Notes: generated by a model not told the origin, from the letters alone. Shown: positions 41,952-50,668, counted from the stretch's first letter. The stretch is DNA of 64,000 nt from Halomonas campaniensis (GCF_014193375.1 NZ_JACHZF010000002.1:62001-126000); one strand, 5' to 3'. Numbers and translations are program-made.

Positions 41952-42476
41952 CGTCGCGAGCCGTTCCCGCGTCTCGGCCATGACGCTGCCGGTACCCCAG
42001 GCGATGTCGTTGAACAGCCGCGGGTCGGAATGGCGAACGCCGATCAGGCCATAGCCCCCGTCCTCGGCGGGCAGGCAGACGGCGTCGTGGTTCTTCAGTC
42101 GCCCGGCGCAGGCCGTCAGCAGCGAGGGCGAGAGCACCGGACAGTCGCTGCCGATGACCATGGCGGGGCCGCCTGACAGCGCCAGGGCGCGATGCATCCT
42201 CTCCCCCAGGTCACCCTCGGGCTGGGGGCGCAGAATAATGCCGTGTCGCTCGGCCAGCTCGAGGAACAGCGGGTGGTCAGGGTCCAGCGCCGTCCACAGC
42301 GTGATCCGCGCGGAGGGCAGGGCGTGGCAGGCCACCGCCAGGGTCCGGCGCAGCAGTCGTGCGTGGAGTCGCGCGGCTCCCTCGGGCCCCAGCGCCGGGA
42401 TCAGGCGGGTCTTGGCCCTGCCCGGGATCGGCGCCTTGGCGAGGATGGCGAGCGATACCTCGGCATCAGCGTACAT
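41835..42476 (-). CDS. TIGR04282-type glycosyltransferase
   Basis: A 213-residue nucleotidyl/glycosyltransferase-A fold protein. Motifs are LAILAKAPIPGRAKTRLIPALGP at the N-terminus, AMVIGSDCPVLSPSLL in the middle and DAVCLPAEDGGYGLIGVR. The subfamily has been linked to arsenosugar synthesis in some bacteria, but that label comes from gene context and should not be taken as proof here. It overlaps the upstream TIGR04283 gene by 11 bases and converges with the YiiX-like gene, overlapping its 3' end by 117 bases. It is the last gene of a six-gene minus-strand run. Confidence 0.87.
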   Translation of the reverse strand: MYADAEVSLAILAKAPIPGRAKTRLIPALGPEGAARLHARLLRRTLAVACHALPSARITLWTALDPDHPLFLELAERHGIILRPQPEGDLGERMHRALALSGGPAMVIGSDCPVLSPSLLTACAGRLKNHDAVCLPAEDGGYGLIGVRHSDPRLFNDIAWGTGSVMAETRERLATLGWRLACPATVWDVDRPEDLRRWLEWAGRHPGEESAFR

Positions 42477-43179
42477 GGCGATACTCCCTGGCCAGGTGCT
42501 CCGGCGACTCGCCTCGCCAGTAGCGCCAGCGCAGCCGCCACATCAGCCGGATGGTCGCCCAGGCCCCCTGCCGCTCCCAGCGTCGTCCGCTGCTCACCAC
42601 GCGCTGGCGCAGGCAGGCGGGGGAAGAGCGACGCTTCAGCCGGCGTGACATCTCGATGTCCTCCATCAGGGGCTGCTCGGGAAACCCCCCGGCGGCCGCG
42701 AATGCCTCGCGGGTCATGAACAGTGCCTGGTCGCCGGTGGCGATGCCGGTCAGCCGTGAGCGCAGGTTCATGGCCGTGGCGATGACCGGCAGCAGCGGGT
42801 GGCGCCCTGCCAGTTGGATATCGAAGCGTCCCCAGCAGTGTCGTCCCGCCAGCGCGCCGGCGATCAGGCGGTCGGCGCCGGGCGGCAGGAGGGTGTCGGC
42901 ATGCAGGAACAGCAGCCGTTCACCCCGGGCCACCCGGGCACCGGCGTTCATCTGCACGGCCCGCCCCCTCGCCGCGGCCAGCACCCGGTCCACCAGGGGG
43001 GCGGCGCGCTCCCCGGAGCCGTCGCGGCTTCCGCCGTCGACCACGATCAGCTCGACGCCCTGGTGGCGGAGTCCCTGCAGGTCGTCCAGCAGGGCCTCGA
43101 GGGTGTCGGCCTCGTCGAGCACCGGGATGATGATGCTGAGCCGCCCGGCACGGGACTTTGGCGAGGCGTCCCGGCTCAT
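42466..43179 (-). CDS. TIGR04283-type family 2 glycosyltransferase
   Basis: A 237-residue GT2 enzyme. The nucleotide-sugar site is visible in LSIIIPVLDEADTLEALLDDL and ELIVVDGGSRDGSGE, with the metal-binding region LLFLHADTLLPPGAD (HAD in place of DxD) and GFPEQPLMEDIEMSRRLKR near the acceptor site. The C-terminus is basic and probably lies on the membrane. It is paired with the TIGR04282 gene as in many bacterial genomes and overlaps the ABC ATPase gene by four bases. The sugar product is unknown. Confidence 0.89.
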   Translation of the reverse strand: MSRDASPKSRAGRLSIIIPVLDEADTLEALLDDLQGLRHQGVELIVVDGGSRDGSGERAAPLVDRVLAAARGRAVQMNAGARVARGERLLFLHADTLLPPGADRLIAGALAGRHCWGRFDIQLAGRHPLLPVIATAMNLRSRLTGIATGDQALFMTREAFAAAGGFPEQPLMEDIEMSRRLKRRSSPACLRQRVVSSGRRWERQGAWATIRLMWRLRWRYWRGESPEHLAREYRHVR

Positions 43180-43805
43180 AGCTCGATCACCCGCCCGCCG
43201 GCGGCTTCGGCGTCTTCGCGGTCATGGGTCACCAGCAGGCTGGGCAGGCCGGCTTCACGCAGCCGGTCGAACACCAGCTGGCGCATCTCGCGCCGCCGGT
43301 GAGTGTCGAGGTTGGAGAAGGGCTCGTCGAGGAGCACGGCCCGGGGCGCCGACAGCAGCAGGCGCATCAGGGCCACCCGCGACTGCTGGCCACCCGAGAG
43401 AGTCGAGGGGTCGCGGTCACCGAAGCCCGTCAGGCCGATCTGCGCCAGTGCCTGCTCGACCCGGGCCGTCCTGTCCCGGGTGGCGCGGGGCAATCCGAAG
43501 CGCAGGTTACCCGCCACCGAGAGGTGCGGGAAGAGCAGCGGGTCCTGGAACAGCAGGCCGATGCCGCGCTGTTCCGCCGGCAGCCCGGTGAGGTCGAAGC
43601 CGTTCAGCAGCACCCGCCCCGAGGCGTGAAACACCGGCGCCAGGAAGCCGGCCACCAGGGCCAGCAGCGTCGACTTGCCGGAGCCCGAGGGCCCCATCAC
43701 GGTCAGCACCTCGCCGGGCGCGATGCGGGCATCCACCTCGACCAGCGTCTTGCCTGCCAGGGCGATGCGGATCTCCTGCAGGGTCAGGGTCTGGTGTTCG
43801 GTCAT
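43176..43805 (-). CDS. ynjD: ABC transporter ATPase (YnjD-like)
   Basis: A 209-residue ABC ATPase. Walker A is GPSGSGKST (from residue 39), the signature is LSGGQQSRVALMR and Walker B is AVLLDEPFSNLD, with His in LLVTHDREDA. It is short, as E. coli YnjD is, and lacks a regulatory C-terminal domain. Overlaps of four bases with both neighbours show tight coupling to the permease and to the glycosyltransferase. With the permease and binding protein it forms a YnjBCD-type importer whose substrate is not established. Confidence 0.9.
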   Translation of the reverse strand: MTEHQTLTLQEIRIALAGKTLVEVDARIAPGEVLTVMGPSGSGKSTLLALVAGFLAPVFHASGRVLLNGFDLTGLPAEQRGIGLLFQDPLLFPHLSVAGNLRFGLPRATRDRTARVEQALAQIGLTGFGDRDPSTLSGGQQSRVALMRLLLSAPRAVLLDEPFSNLDTHRRREMRQLVFDRLREAGLPSLLVTHDREDAEAAGGRVIEL

Positions 43806-45496
43806 GGGGCTCCTTGCATGCCGCGGCGATTGGACCAGAGCAGCCGGGGCAGGCCCACGGCGATGACGAAGCCCACCAGCGGCAGGCTGGCCTGGACCAG
43901 GGCCCAGACACCGATCAGTCGCCGGTTGCCGCCGGTGGCCAGGGAGACGGCCTCGGTGGTCACGGTGGGAATGCGGCCGGCACCGAGCAGCTGGGTCGGC
44001 AGGTACTGGCCGATGCTCACTGCCAGGCCCACCGCCATGGCGGTAAGCAGCGGCGCCAGCAGCATCGGCAGCCGCACCCGCCAGAAGAAACCATTATGCG
44101 AGGCGCCCAGGGTGAGGGCCAGCCGTTCCCAGCGTGGGTCGAGACGCCGATAGGCTTCCGAGAGGGACAGGAACACATAGGGCAGCACGAACAGCAGGTG
44201 GCCGAAGATCACCAGGCCATGGGTCGGCGGTCTGCCCAGGGATTCCATGACCACGACCAGCCCGAACAGGAAGGCGATCTGCGGCACGATCAACGGCAGG
44301 TAGAGCAGGCCCAAGGCCGACAGCACGCGGCCCTGGTGGGGGCGGCGCCCGGTGCGCTGCTCGTTCTCCAGGGCCGCCAGGGTCAGGCCCAGGGCGAGCA
44401 GCGTCGAGATGGCGGCGATCACCAGCGTCGAGGTGACCGGGCCAGCCAGCGAGGGCAGGGCACGCTGCCAGTGCTGCAGGGTGAAGGCCTGGGGCAGGGC
44501 ATCGGGAAAGCGCCAGAAACCGGCCAGTGAGTTGAGCGCCAGCCCGGCGATCCCCACCAGGGCGGTGGTACCGGCGAGCAGGATCAGCCCCTTGCCGGCG
44601 GCGCGCAGCGCCAGGTCGCCGCGGCGGCGCTGTCCGCCCTCGACCCAGCCCCGCCCCAGGCGGCGCACCAGGCGCTCCAGACACCACCAGCTGGCCAGCG
44701 CCGAGAGAGTCACGCCCAGCTGCAGCAGCGCGCCCGCCGAGGCCATGAAGCGCCGCGACAGGTCCGGGTCGTTGAACCAGGCGAGGATGGAGACGGCCAG
44801 CGTCGGCGGCAGGGTGGGGCCGAGGATCATGGCCACGTCGACCACCGAGGAGGCATAGGCGATCACCGCATAGACCGGCAGCCGGATCAGCGGGTAGAGG
44901 GCTGGAGCGACCACCTTCAGCCAGGCCAGCGTCGGCCGGTAGCCCAGCGAGCGCGCCATGGCCACGCGACGCTGGGGGTCGAGCTGGGGCAGAGCCGCCA
45001 GGCTCATCAGCAGCAGGAAGGGAATCTCCTTGATCACCAGCCCCGCCATCAGCGACAGCCCCCAGGGGTCCTGGACGATGAGCGCATCCGGGGGTCGCTC
45101 CCAGCCGGTCAGTGCCGGCGAGACCAGGCGGGCCAGCAGCCCCGAGGGGGCGATCAGGAAGGCCAGCCCGAAGGCCGCCGCCGCATGGGGGATCGACAGC
45201 AGCGGCGAGACCAGGCGGCGGATCCAGTCGTCGAGGCGGCTGCCGGAGGCCCCGGCGAGGAACAGCAGTACCACGGCCAGCGACACTGCGGTGGTCACCA
45301 GGCCGCTGGCCAGGCTGATCGCTACCGAACGCGCCAGGCCCGGCTGGGCGAGCAGCTCCCGCCACGGTGTCAGGCTGAAGGCCTCGCCACCCAGCGCCGG
45401 CAGGTAGCCGAAGGCGGGCAGCACGGCCATGGCCAGGCCGGCCAGGATGGGCCCGACCAGCAGGAAGCCGATCAGCCAGGGAGCGAGTCGGAGCAT
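43802..45496 (-). CDS. ynjC: ABC transporter permease, fused double domain (YnjC-like)
   Basis: A 564-residue inner-membrane protein with two binding-protein-dependent permease units in one chain, each of about six helices. EAA-type loops appear as RSLGYRPTLAWLKVVAPALYPLIRLP in the first half and LTLGASHNGFFWRVRLPMLLAPLLTA in the second. This fused layout and length match YnjC and related iron or thiamine-type importers. The start at 45496 lies 12 bases after the binding-protein gene. Confidence 0.89.
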   Translation of the reverse strand: MLRLAPWLIGFLLVGPILAGLAMAVLPAFGYLPALGGEAFSLTPWRELLAQPGLARSVAISLASGLVTTAVSLAVVLLFLAGASGSRLDDWIRRLVSPLLSIPHAAAAFGLAFLIAPSGLLARLVSPALTGWERPPDALIVQDPWGLSLMAGLVIKEIPFLLLMSLAALPQLDPQRRVAMARSLGYRPTLAWLKVVAPALYPLIRLPVYAVIAYASSVVDVAMILGPTLPPTLAVSILAWFNDPDLSRRFMASAGALLQLGVTLSALASWWCLERLVRRLGRGWVEGGQRRRGDLALRAAGKGLILLAGTTALVGIAGLALNSLAGFWRFPDALPQAFTLQHWQRALPSLAGPVTSTLVIAAISTLLALGLTLAALENEQRTGRRPHQGRVLSALGLLYLPLIVPQIAFLFGLVVVMESLGRPPTHGLVIFGHLLFVLPYVFLSLSEAYRRLDPRWERLALTLGASHNGFFWRVRLPMLLAPLLTAMAVGLAVSIGQYLPTQLLGAGRIPTVTTEAVSLATGGNRRLIGVWALVQASLPLVGFVIAVGLPRLLWSNRRGMQGAP

Positions 45497-45508
45497 CGCG
45501 AGACTCGC

Positions 45509-46720
45509 TCAGCGACCCACGTAGCGTTCCTGCCAGGCCTCGGCCAGTGCATCCACCCAGCTGGGGTGGGGCTGCCCCAGGACCTCGCCGAGTTCGTCCG
45601 GCGCCAGGGTGGCGATGCCCAGGTCGATGCCGTCGAAGCGTGCGCGATCGGCCTCGTCGAGGGTGTCCAGCGAGAGTACCGTGTTGCTGCCCCAGACCAC
45701 CGGGTCCTGCTTGTGCGCCTGGGCCTCGGGCCCGAGCAGGTAGTTGGCCACCACCATGGCCCCGGCCTTGTGCTGGGCATTGTAGGGAATGGCCAGGAAG
45801 CTCATGTTGCCGATCATGCCGTGGTCGTGGACATAGCTGCGCACGCTGTCGGGCAGCTCGAAGTTGGCGATGGCGCCGGAGGCCTCGGTGGTGCTGAAGG
45901 AGAGGGCGATGCTGATCTCGCCGTCTCCCATCAGACGACGCAGCTCCGAGCTGTTGGCGGGGAAGGCCCGGCCGCCTCGCCACAGCAGCGGGTGCAGTTC
46001 ATCCAGGAAGGCCCACAGGGGGGCAGTGACCGCCTCGAAGTCCGCTTCCTGCATGGGGGAGTAGAGGATCCCGGGCTCTTCGGCCAGCTCCAGCAGCGCC
46101 TGGGTGATGAAGGCGTTGCCCAGGAAGTTGGGGACCCGGGCGTAGGTGAACTCGCCGGGGTTGTCATGCGCCCATTCGAGCAGTTCGGGCATGGAGCGCG
46201 GGTGGTCATCGACCAGTGCCGTGTCGTGGTAGAACACCACTTGGGAGCTGCTCCAGGGCGACTCGAGGCCGTCTACCGGGATCGTCCAGTCGTAGCGCAC
46301 CGCCGGCGTGTTCTCCGGGTCGGTCAGCGGGTAGTGGGGCAGCCGATCCGACCAGGGGCCGAACAGCAGGTCGTTGGCCTTCATGGTGGCGAAGTTCTCG
46401 CCGTTGATCCAGATCAGGTCGACGTTGCCGCGGTCGTCGTTGCCGGCCTGCTTCTCGGCGAGCACCCGGGAGACCGCCTCGGCGGTGTCGCTGAGCTTGA
46501 CATGCACCAGCTCGATATCGAAATCCTCGGCGACCCGGTTGGCGGTCCACTGGATGTAGTCGTTGGTCCGCTCCTCGCCGGCCCAGGCATACCAGTAGAC
46601 GGTCTGGCCGCGGGCCTCATCGAGCACCGCCTCCCAGTCGGCGGGGTCCGGGGCGGCCTGGAGAGGACCGGTGAGCATCAGGGCGAGGGCGGGAAGCAGG
46701 GCAAACGGGCGGATCGGCAT
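45509..46720 (-). CDS. ynjB: ABC transporter substrate-binding protein (YnjB-like)
   Basis: A 403-residue periplasmic protein with a signal peptide (FALLPALALMLTGPLQAAPD). The mature domain begins WEAVLDEARGQTVYWYAWAGEERTNDYIQW and continues VKLSDTAEAVSRVLAEKQAGNDDRGNVDLIWINGENFATMK, the pattern of E. coli YnjB. The family resembles class II binding proteins for small anions, metals or organic cofactors. The ligand is unproven. It is encoded upstream of ynjC-ynjD, behind a choline/aminoglycoside-kinase-like gene. Confidence 0.9.
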   Translation of the reverse strand: MPIRPFALLPALALMLTGPLQAAPDPADWEAVLDEARGQTVYWYAWAGEERTNDYIQWTANRVAEDFDIELVHVKLSDTAEAVSRVLAEKQAGNDDRGNVDLIWINGENFATMKANDLLFGPWSDRLPHYPLTDPENTPAVRYDWTIPVDGLESPWSSSQVVFYHDTALVDDHPRSMPELLEWAHDNPGEFTYARVPNFLGNAFITQALLELAEEPGILYSPMQEADFEAVTAPLWAFLDELHPLLWRGGRAFPANSSELRRLMGDGEISIALSFSTTEASGAIANFELPDSVRSYVHDHGMIGNMSFLAIPYNAQHKAGAMVVANYLLGPEAQAHKQDPVVWGSNTVLSLDTLDEADRARFDGIDLGIATLAPDELGEVLGQPHPSWVDALAEAWQERYVGR

Positions 46721-46755
46721 TCGGTCAGTCCTTGTCGGGTGGGTCGGGAGGGGGA

Positions 46756-47835
46756 TCAGTCGCCGAGGGCGAGGCGCAGCTCATCCAGTTCATGTCGCAC
46801 ACGGTCGATCACCGCCGGGGAGAGGTAGTGCTCGACCCGCTCGCGGACATGGGCCACCAGGGCATTGTCGCTGAGCTGGGCCGACCAGTCCTCGCCGGCG
46901 GCATCGGCATCGCGGTCCCGGCCGTGCTGTGCCCGCCACTTGGCGCACCAGGTCAGGGACCAGAGCCACATGGCCCGGCGGCAGGCGAGCAGGCTGGAAG
47001 TGTCGCCGGTGGCCCCACCGGCGCGACGCCAGTGGCGATAGAAGTCGGCGACCTCAGTGGGGCTCAGCACGGCGCGGCTGTTCAGGTCCCAGGTGGTGGA
47101 GGTGTAGAGCGTGGCGTGGGCCAGGTCGAACCCCGGCAGGCCGTAGCGGCACTTCTCCAGGTCCACCAGCACCGCCCGCCCCGAGTCGGTGACCAGGAAG
47201 TTGCCGGGGTGGGCATCGAAACTGATCAGCCGCGGTGCCATGCCGGGTGCCTGGGGCAGGTGCTCCGGCAGGGCGGCGAGCTCGGCCTCGATCCGCGTCC
47301 GCGCCTCCCGGGAGAGGCCGGCGTGCCCCAGCCACTCCGCCTGCCGGGCGATCTCATCGCGCATGGCACGCCAGGGATCGCCGGGGGCGTGGAGGGGCGG
47401 TCGCTCCGCCTCGAGGGGCACGTCGAGGCCATGGATGGCGGCCAGCGCCTCGGCGACGGCCGGCAGGTCTTCGGGCAGGCGGGCCGGCCGGCCTCGGACC
47501 GCGCTCACCAGCAGTCCGCCCCGGGGCAGTTCCGGCCCGGGCGGCAGCACGCCATGCAGCGCCGGCGTATGGCCGCTCCGGCTGGCGCGGGCGAAGCAGG
47601 CCGCCTGGTACGCCAGGTTCTCCTCGGCCGCAAGACCCATCTGGCTCTGCTTGGGCAGGCGTGCCACCCAGTCGATGGTGTCGCGCGAAAGCCACACATG
47701 GGTATGCGCCAGGCCGGTATCGGCCATCGGGCGCATCGCGCGGATATCGGCCGCGAGGCTGGCCCGAGCCAGAGCCCTGGCCAGGGCATCGTGTGCGTCG
47801 AGTCGGGTGTCCGCGCAGGAGACGGAATCCGGCAT
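46756..47835 (-). CDS. Phosphotransferase-family kinase (APH/choline kinase fold)
   Basis: A 359-residue small-molecule kinase. The C-lobe shows a variant catalytic loop, LISFDAHPGNFLVT, followed by the metal-binding VLVDLEKCRYGLPGFDLAHATLY. The first His of the usual HxD loop is replaced by Ser, but the Asp and Asn are kept. Likely substrates are amino-alcohols, sugars or similar metabolites. ATG 47835 has AGGA upstream. It opens a six-gene minus-strand run with ynjBCD and two glycosyltransferases, so the imported compound may be phosphorylated and then used in a glycosyl transfer. This link is inference. Confidence 0.85.
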   Translation of the reverse strand: MPDSVSCADTRLDAHDALARALARASLAADIRAMRPMADTGLAHTHVWLSRDTIDWVARLPKQSQMGLAAEENLAYQAACFARASRSGHTPALHGVLPPGPELPRGGLLVSAVRGRPARLPEDLPAVAEALAAIHGLDVPLEAERPPLHAPGDPWRAMRDEIARQAEWLGHAGLSREARTRIEAELAALPEHLPQAPGMAPRLISFDAHPGNFLVTDSGRAVLVDLEKCRYGLPGFDLAHATLYTSTTWDLNSRAVLSPTEVADFYRHWRRAGGATGDTSSLLACRRAMWLWSLTWCAKWRAQHGRDRDADAAGEDWSAQLSDNALVAHVRERVEHYLSPAVIDRVRHELDELRLALGD

Positions 47836-47871
47836 GTCGTTCCTCGGTGTCGGGAGTTCGGCGTCTCATCA

Positions 47872-47899
47872 TGGTCGGGCGAGCCCGGCCATCCTTACA
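47872..47899 (-). promoter_or_regulatory. Candidate ECF promoter of the kinase-ynjBCD operon
   Basis: Read on the minus strand: TGTAAG (47899-47894), 16 bases, CGACCA (47877-47872). It lies 36 bases before the kinase start codon. Confidence 0.65.
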
Positions 47900-47959
47900 C
47901 TACAGTTCCGGTGGCAGAGGGCGTTTCTGGCGGCGTGGGGGCCGTGGCCAGAAGGCGAC

Positions 47960-47987
47960 TGTAAGCCATGCGGCCGTCTGCCGACAG
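47960..47987 (+). promoter_or_regulatory. Candidate ECF promoter of the AEGE-cytochrome gene
   Basis: TGTAAG (47960-47965), 16 bases, CGACAG (47982-47987). It lies 102 bases before the start codon and is divergent from the element at 47872-47899. Confidence 0.7.
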
Positions 47988-48089
47988 AACCTGACCGCAA
48001 CGACATGCGGTGGTCCGGGCGAAGAGGCGTGTGCCTGGCCGAACGACGCTCCCGCGTCGTCACGACTTGCCATCACGGAGGTAGCTACC

Positions 48090-48815
48090 ATGTCACAGCA
48101 TGACGATAAACGCCGCAGGCTGCTAGGACGCCTGGGGCGACAGCTGGCCTATTCGGCGCCGGTGCTCGCCCTGGTGGCGGGCGGTGTGACCCTTCATGCC
48201 ACCGTCGGAGAGGATGAGACCGCGCCAGGCCTGTCCACGCTTTCTGCCACCTCGCTGCTTTTTGCCAACGCCCATGCTGAGGCCCATGCGGAGGGAGGCG
48301 CCGAGGCGCAGGGTGAGGCCGAGGCAGAGGGCGAAGCGGAAGGTGAGGCAGAGGGGGAAGCGGAAGGTGAAGCCGAGGGCGAGGCAGAAGGCGAAGCCGA
48401 AGCGGAGGGAGAGGCCGAGGCGGGGTCTGCCGATGCCGTGCAGCGTCCGGCGGGCTATGAACCGGCCTACAGCGAGAGCGGCGAGAACCCTCCCGAGCTG
48501 CTGGCCCGCGGCGAGGAGCTCTACTATGACACCTCGCTGAGCACCAACGGGCTCTCCTGTGCGACCTGCCACGGCAGTGATGGCCAGGACATGGGCTACA
48601 ACCCGACCTTCGAGGAGGCCTTCCCGCATCAGGTCGCCATGGCCGAGAACCAGTTCGGCATGTCCGAGGTGCACGCCGACGAGATGGTGCAGATCTGCAT
48701 GGTGGCGCCGATGCAGGGGAGTCCCCTCGACTGGGGGGGCGAGGCGCTGCCGTCGCTCTCGGCCTACATGGTGGAGGTCCAGCGCCGCGTGTCCGGCCAG
48801 CCCCACGACCTCTGA
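48090..48815 (+). CDS. AEGE-repeat protein fused to a c-type cytochrome domain
   Basis: A 241-residue protein. The leader MSQHDDKRRRLLGRLGRQLA is nearly the same as that of the 31505 protein, followed by a hydrophobic stretch (residues 23-38). Residues 59-112 are an Ala-Glu-Gly-Glu repeat. Residues about 130-235 form a small cytochrome c domain with heme motif Cys157-Ala-Thr-Cys160-His161 and Met in MVAPMQGSPL as a possible sixth ligand. Heme attachment needs the periplasm, so the leader must act in export or anchoring. GGAGGT lies seven bases before ATG 48090. I infer that the tail is modified by the TTL-PqqD protein before export and that the cytochrome transfers electrons in the periplasm. 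Confidence 0.9.
   Translation: MSQHDDKRRRLLGRLGRQLAYSAPVLALVAGGVTLHATVGEDETAPGLSTLSATSLLFANAHAEAHAEGGAEAQGEAEAEGEAEGEAEGEAEGEAEGEAEGEAEAEGEAEAGSADAVQRPAGYEPAYSESGENPPELLARGEELYYDTSLSTNGLSCATCHGSDGQDMGYNPTFEEAFPHQVAMAENQFGMSEVHADEMVQICMVAPMQGSPLDWGGEALPSLSAYMVEVQRRVSGQPHDL
48264..48425 (+). repeat. In-frame Ala-Glu-Gly-Glu repeat
   Basis: Imperfect 12-base units encoding AEGE, longer than the copy at 31679-31789 and placed between the leader and the cytochrome domain. Third-position changes are frequent. Confidence 0.85.
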
Positions 48816-48833
48816 CGTCCCCGCGGGACCTTG

Positions 48834-48874
48834 CGGACACCGGCGTCACTACGACCCGGTGTCCGTTTCCCTTT
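48834..48874 (+). terminator. Terminator of the AEGE-cytochrome gene
   Basis: CGGACACCGG and CCGGTGTCCG form a ten-base perfect stem with a 12-base loop, followed by a T-rich tract (TTTCCCTTT). Confidence 0.8.
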
Positions 48875-48963
48875 GCACTCTCCCCCTTTGCCTGCTGACC
48901 CGATGACGTGACGGTCTCCCCGACAGGACCGGGCTGTTGCGGCCGGTGGCTGCCAGCACCTAC

Positions 48964-48975
48964 GCTGATATCAGC
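48964..48975. promoter_or_regulatory. Perfect palindrome upstream of nfeD
   Basis: GCTGATATCAGC is self-complementary over 12 bases. It lies 67 bases before the nfeD start. Its regulator is unknown. Confidence 0.3.
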
Positions 48976-49041
48976 ATCGGCTGAACCAACCGCTACGCCG
49001 ACACTCACACCCACTGTACGGGTCGCGCAGGGAAGATCATC

Positions 49042-50592
49042 ATGAGCCGAGTTCATGCCGCCCTGATCGGGCGCCGATTCCTCCTGTTCAGCCTCTTCTG
49101 CCTGGCGCTGGGGGCGCTCCTGGCGCTCTTCCAGTCGGTGGTCCAGGCCCAGCAGAACGAACGCACGGCGCTGGTGATGACCGTGGAGGGGGCCATCGGC
49201 CCCGCCACCAGCGACTACTTCCAGCGCGGCCTGCGCCGGGCCGCCGAGGGCAATGCCGAGATCGTGGTGGTGCAGATGGACACCCCCGGCGGCCTCGACG
49301 CCTCCATGCGCGACATGATCCGCGCCATGCTCACCTCGCCGGTGCCGGTGGCCATCTACGTGTCGCCGAGCGGCGCACGGGCGGCCAGCGCCGGGACCTA
49401 CCTGCTGTATGGCAGCCACGTGGCGGCCATGGCGCCCTCCACCCATCTGGGGTCGGCCACGCCGGTGCAGATGGGCGGGGGCGGCCTGCCGGGCCTGGGT
49501 GGCGACAATGATGACGAAGACAGCGGCGGCGGGGCCAGGGCGGAAGAACCCGAGGGCGCCGACTCCGCCGGCGCGAGCGCCGAGGTGACGGCCGAGGACG
49601 ATGACGCCGCCTCCGAGGGCGTCGCGGCGGCACCGTCGGAGGAACCCGCGGCCGCCGACGAGGATGAGGCGCAGGAGGCCTCCGGCGACGGCCCGCGTCG
49701 CGGCGAGACGGCCATGGAGCGCAAGGTGCTGGAGGACGCCGTCTACTATATCCGCGGCCTGGCCGAGCGCCACGGCCGCAACGCCGACTGGGCCGAGGAG
49801 GCGGTGCGCGAGGCGGTCAACCTCACCTCCCGGGAGGCGCTGGAGAAGAACGTCATCGACGTGGTGGCCAGCGACATCGAGGACCTGCTCGAGCAGATCG
49901 ACGGTCGCACGGTGGTGATGGAGCGCGGCGAACTGACCCTTGCGACCGCCGATCTGGTCATCGAGCGCTTCGATCCCGACTGGCGCACCCAGCTGCTGTC
50001 GGTGATCACCAACCCCAACGTCGCCTACTTCCTGATGATCATCGGCTTCTACGGGCTGATCTTCGAGCTCTCCAACCCGGGCAGTCTGGTGCCGGGCACC
50101 ATCGGCATCATCTGCCTGCTGCTGGCCCTGTTCGCGTTCCAGGTGCTGCCGGTCAACTTCGCCGGCCTGGCGCTGATCCTGGTCGGCCTGGCGCTGATCG
50201 TGGGCGAGGCGCTGATGCCCAGTTTCGGCATATTGGGAATGGGCGGCATCGTCGCCTTCGTGATCGGATCGGTGATTCTGATGGATGCAGACAACCTGAG
50301 TATCTCGCTGCCGATGATCGGCGGCATCGCCCTGCTGGCCGCGGTCCTGATGCTGTGGGTGATGACCCGCTTCATGAGCATTCGCCGGCGCCCGGCCAAG
50401 GGGGGGCAGGAGGAGCTGGTCGGCAGCGAGGCCCGGGTCCTCGAGGACTTCGACGGCACCGGCCACGTGCGCCTGATGGGCGAGCGCTGGAATGCCCGCA
50501 GCGACAGCCCGCTGGTCAAGGGCCAGAGGGTGAGGGTCGCGAGGATCGATGGCCTGACCGTCGAGGTCGAGCCCCTGGAGGAGGATCGCTGA
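49042..50592 (+). CDS. NfeD family ClpP-class serine protease
   Basis: A 516-residue membrane protein. A signal anchor ([24 protein letters not shown]) is followed by a ClpP-type protease domain: [18 protein letters not shown], the Ser in [20 protein letters not shown] and the Lys in [14 protein letters not shown]. Four to five transmembrane helices and a C-terminal OB-like NfeD domain ([25 protein letters not shown]) complete it. Such proteases cut stomatin-type SPFH proteins; an SPFH gene follows. The protease domain is split by an acidic, low-complexity insert (about residues 150-228). Confidence 0.93.
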   Translation: MSRVHAALIGRRFLLFSLFCLALGALLALFQSVVQAQQNERTALVMTVEGAIGPATSDYFQRGLRRAAEGNAEIVVVQMDTPGGLDASMRDMIRAMLTSPVPVAIYVSPSGARAASAGTYLLYGSHVAAMAPSTHLGSATPVQMGGGGLPGLGGDNDDEDSGGGARAEEPEGADSAGASAEVTAEDDDAASEGVAAAPSEEPAAADEDEAQEASGDGPRRGETAMERKVLEDAVYYIRGLAERHGRNADWAEEAVREAVNLTSREALEKNVIDVVASDIEDLLEQIDGRTVVMERGELTLATADLVIERFDPDWRTQLLSVITNPNVAYFLMIIGFYGLIFELSNPGSLVPGTIGIICLLLALFAFQVLPVNFAGLALILVGLALIVGEALMPSFGILGMGGIVAFVIGSVILMDADNLSISLPMIGGIALLAAVLMLWVMTRFMSIRRRPAKGGQEELVGSEARVLEDFDGTGHVRLMGERWNARSDSPLVKGQRVRVARIDGLTVEVEPLEEDR

Positions 50593-50625
50593 GGCGTCGC
50601 CTTCGACGCCGCCAGGCTTCACCCG

Positions 50626-50668
50626 GAACCTTTTCACGCCAACCTTTCACGCCAACCTTTTCACGCGA
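50626..50668 (+). repeat. Short tandem repeat between nfeD and the SPFH gene
   Basis: Three near copies of AACCTTTTCACGCC, the middle one lacking a T and the last ending CGCG. It abuts the ribosome binding site of the SPFH gene. Confidence 0.7.
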
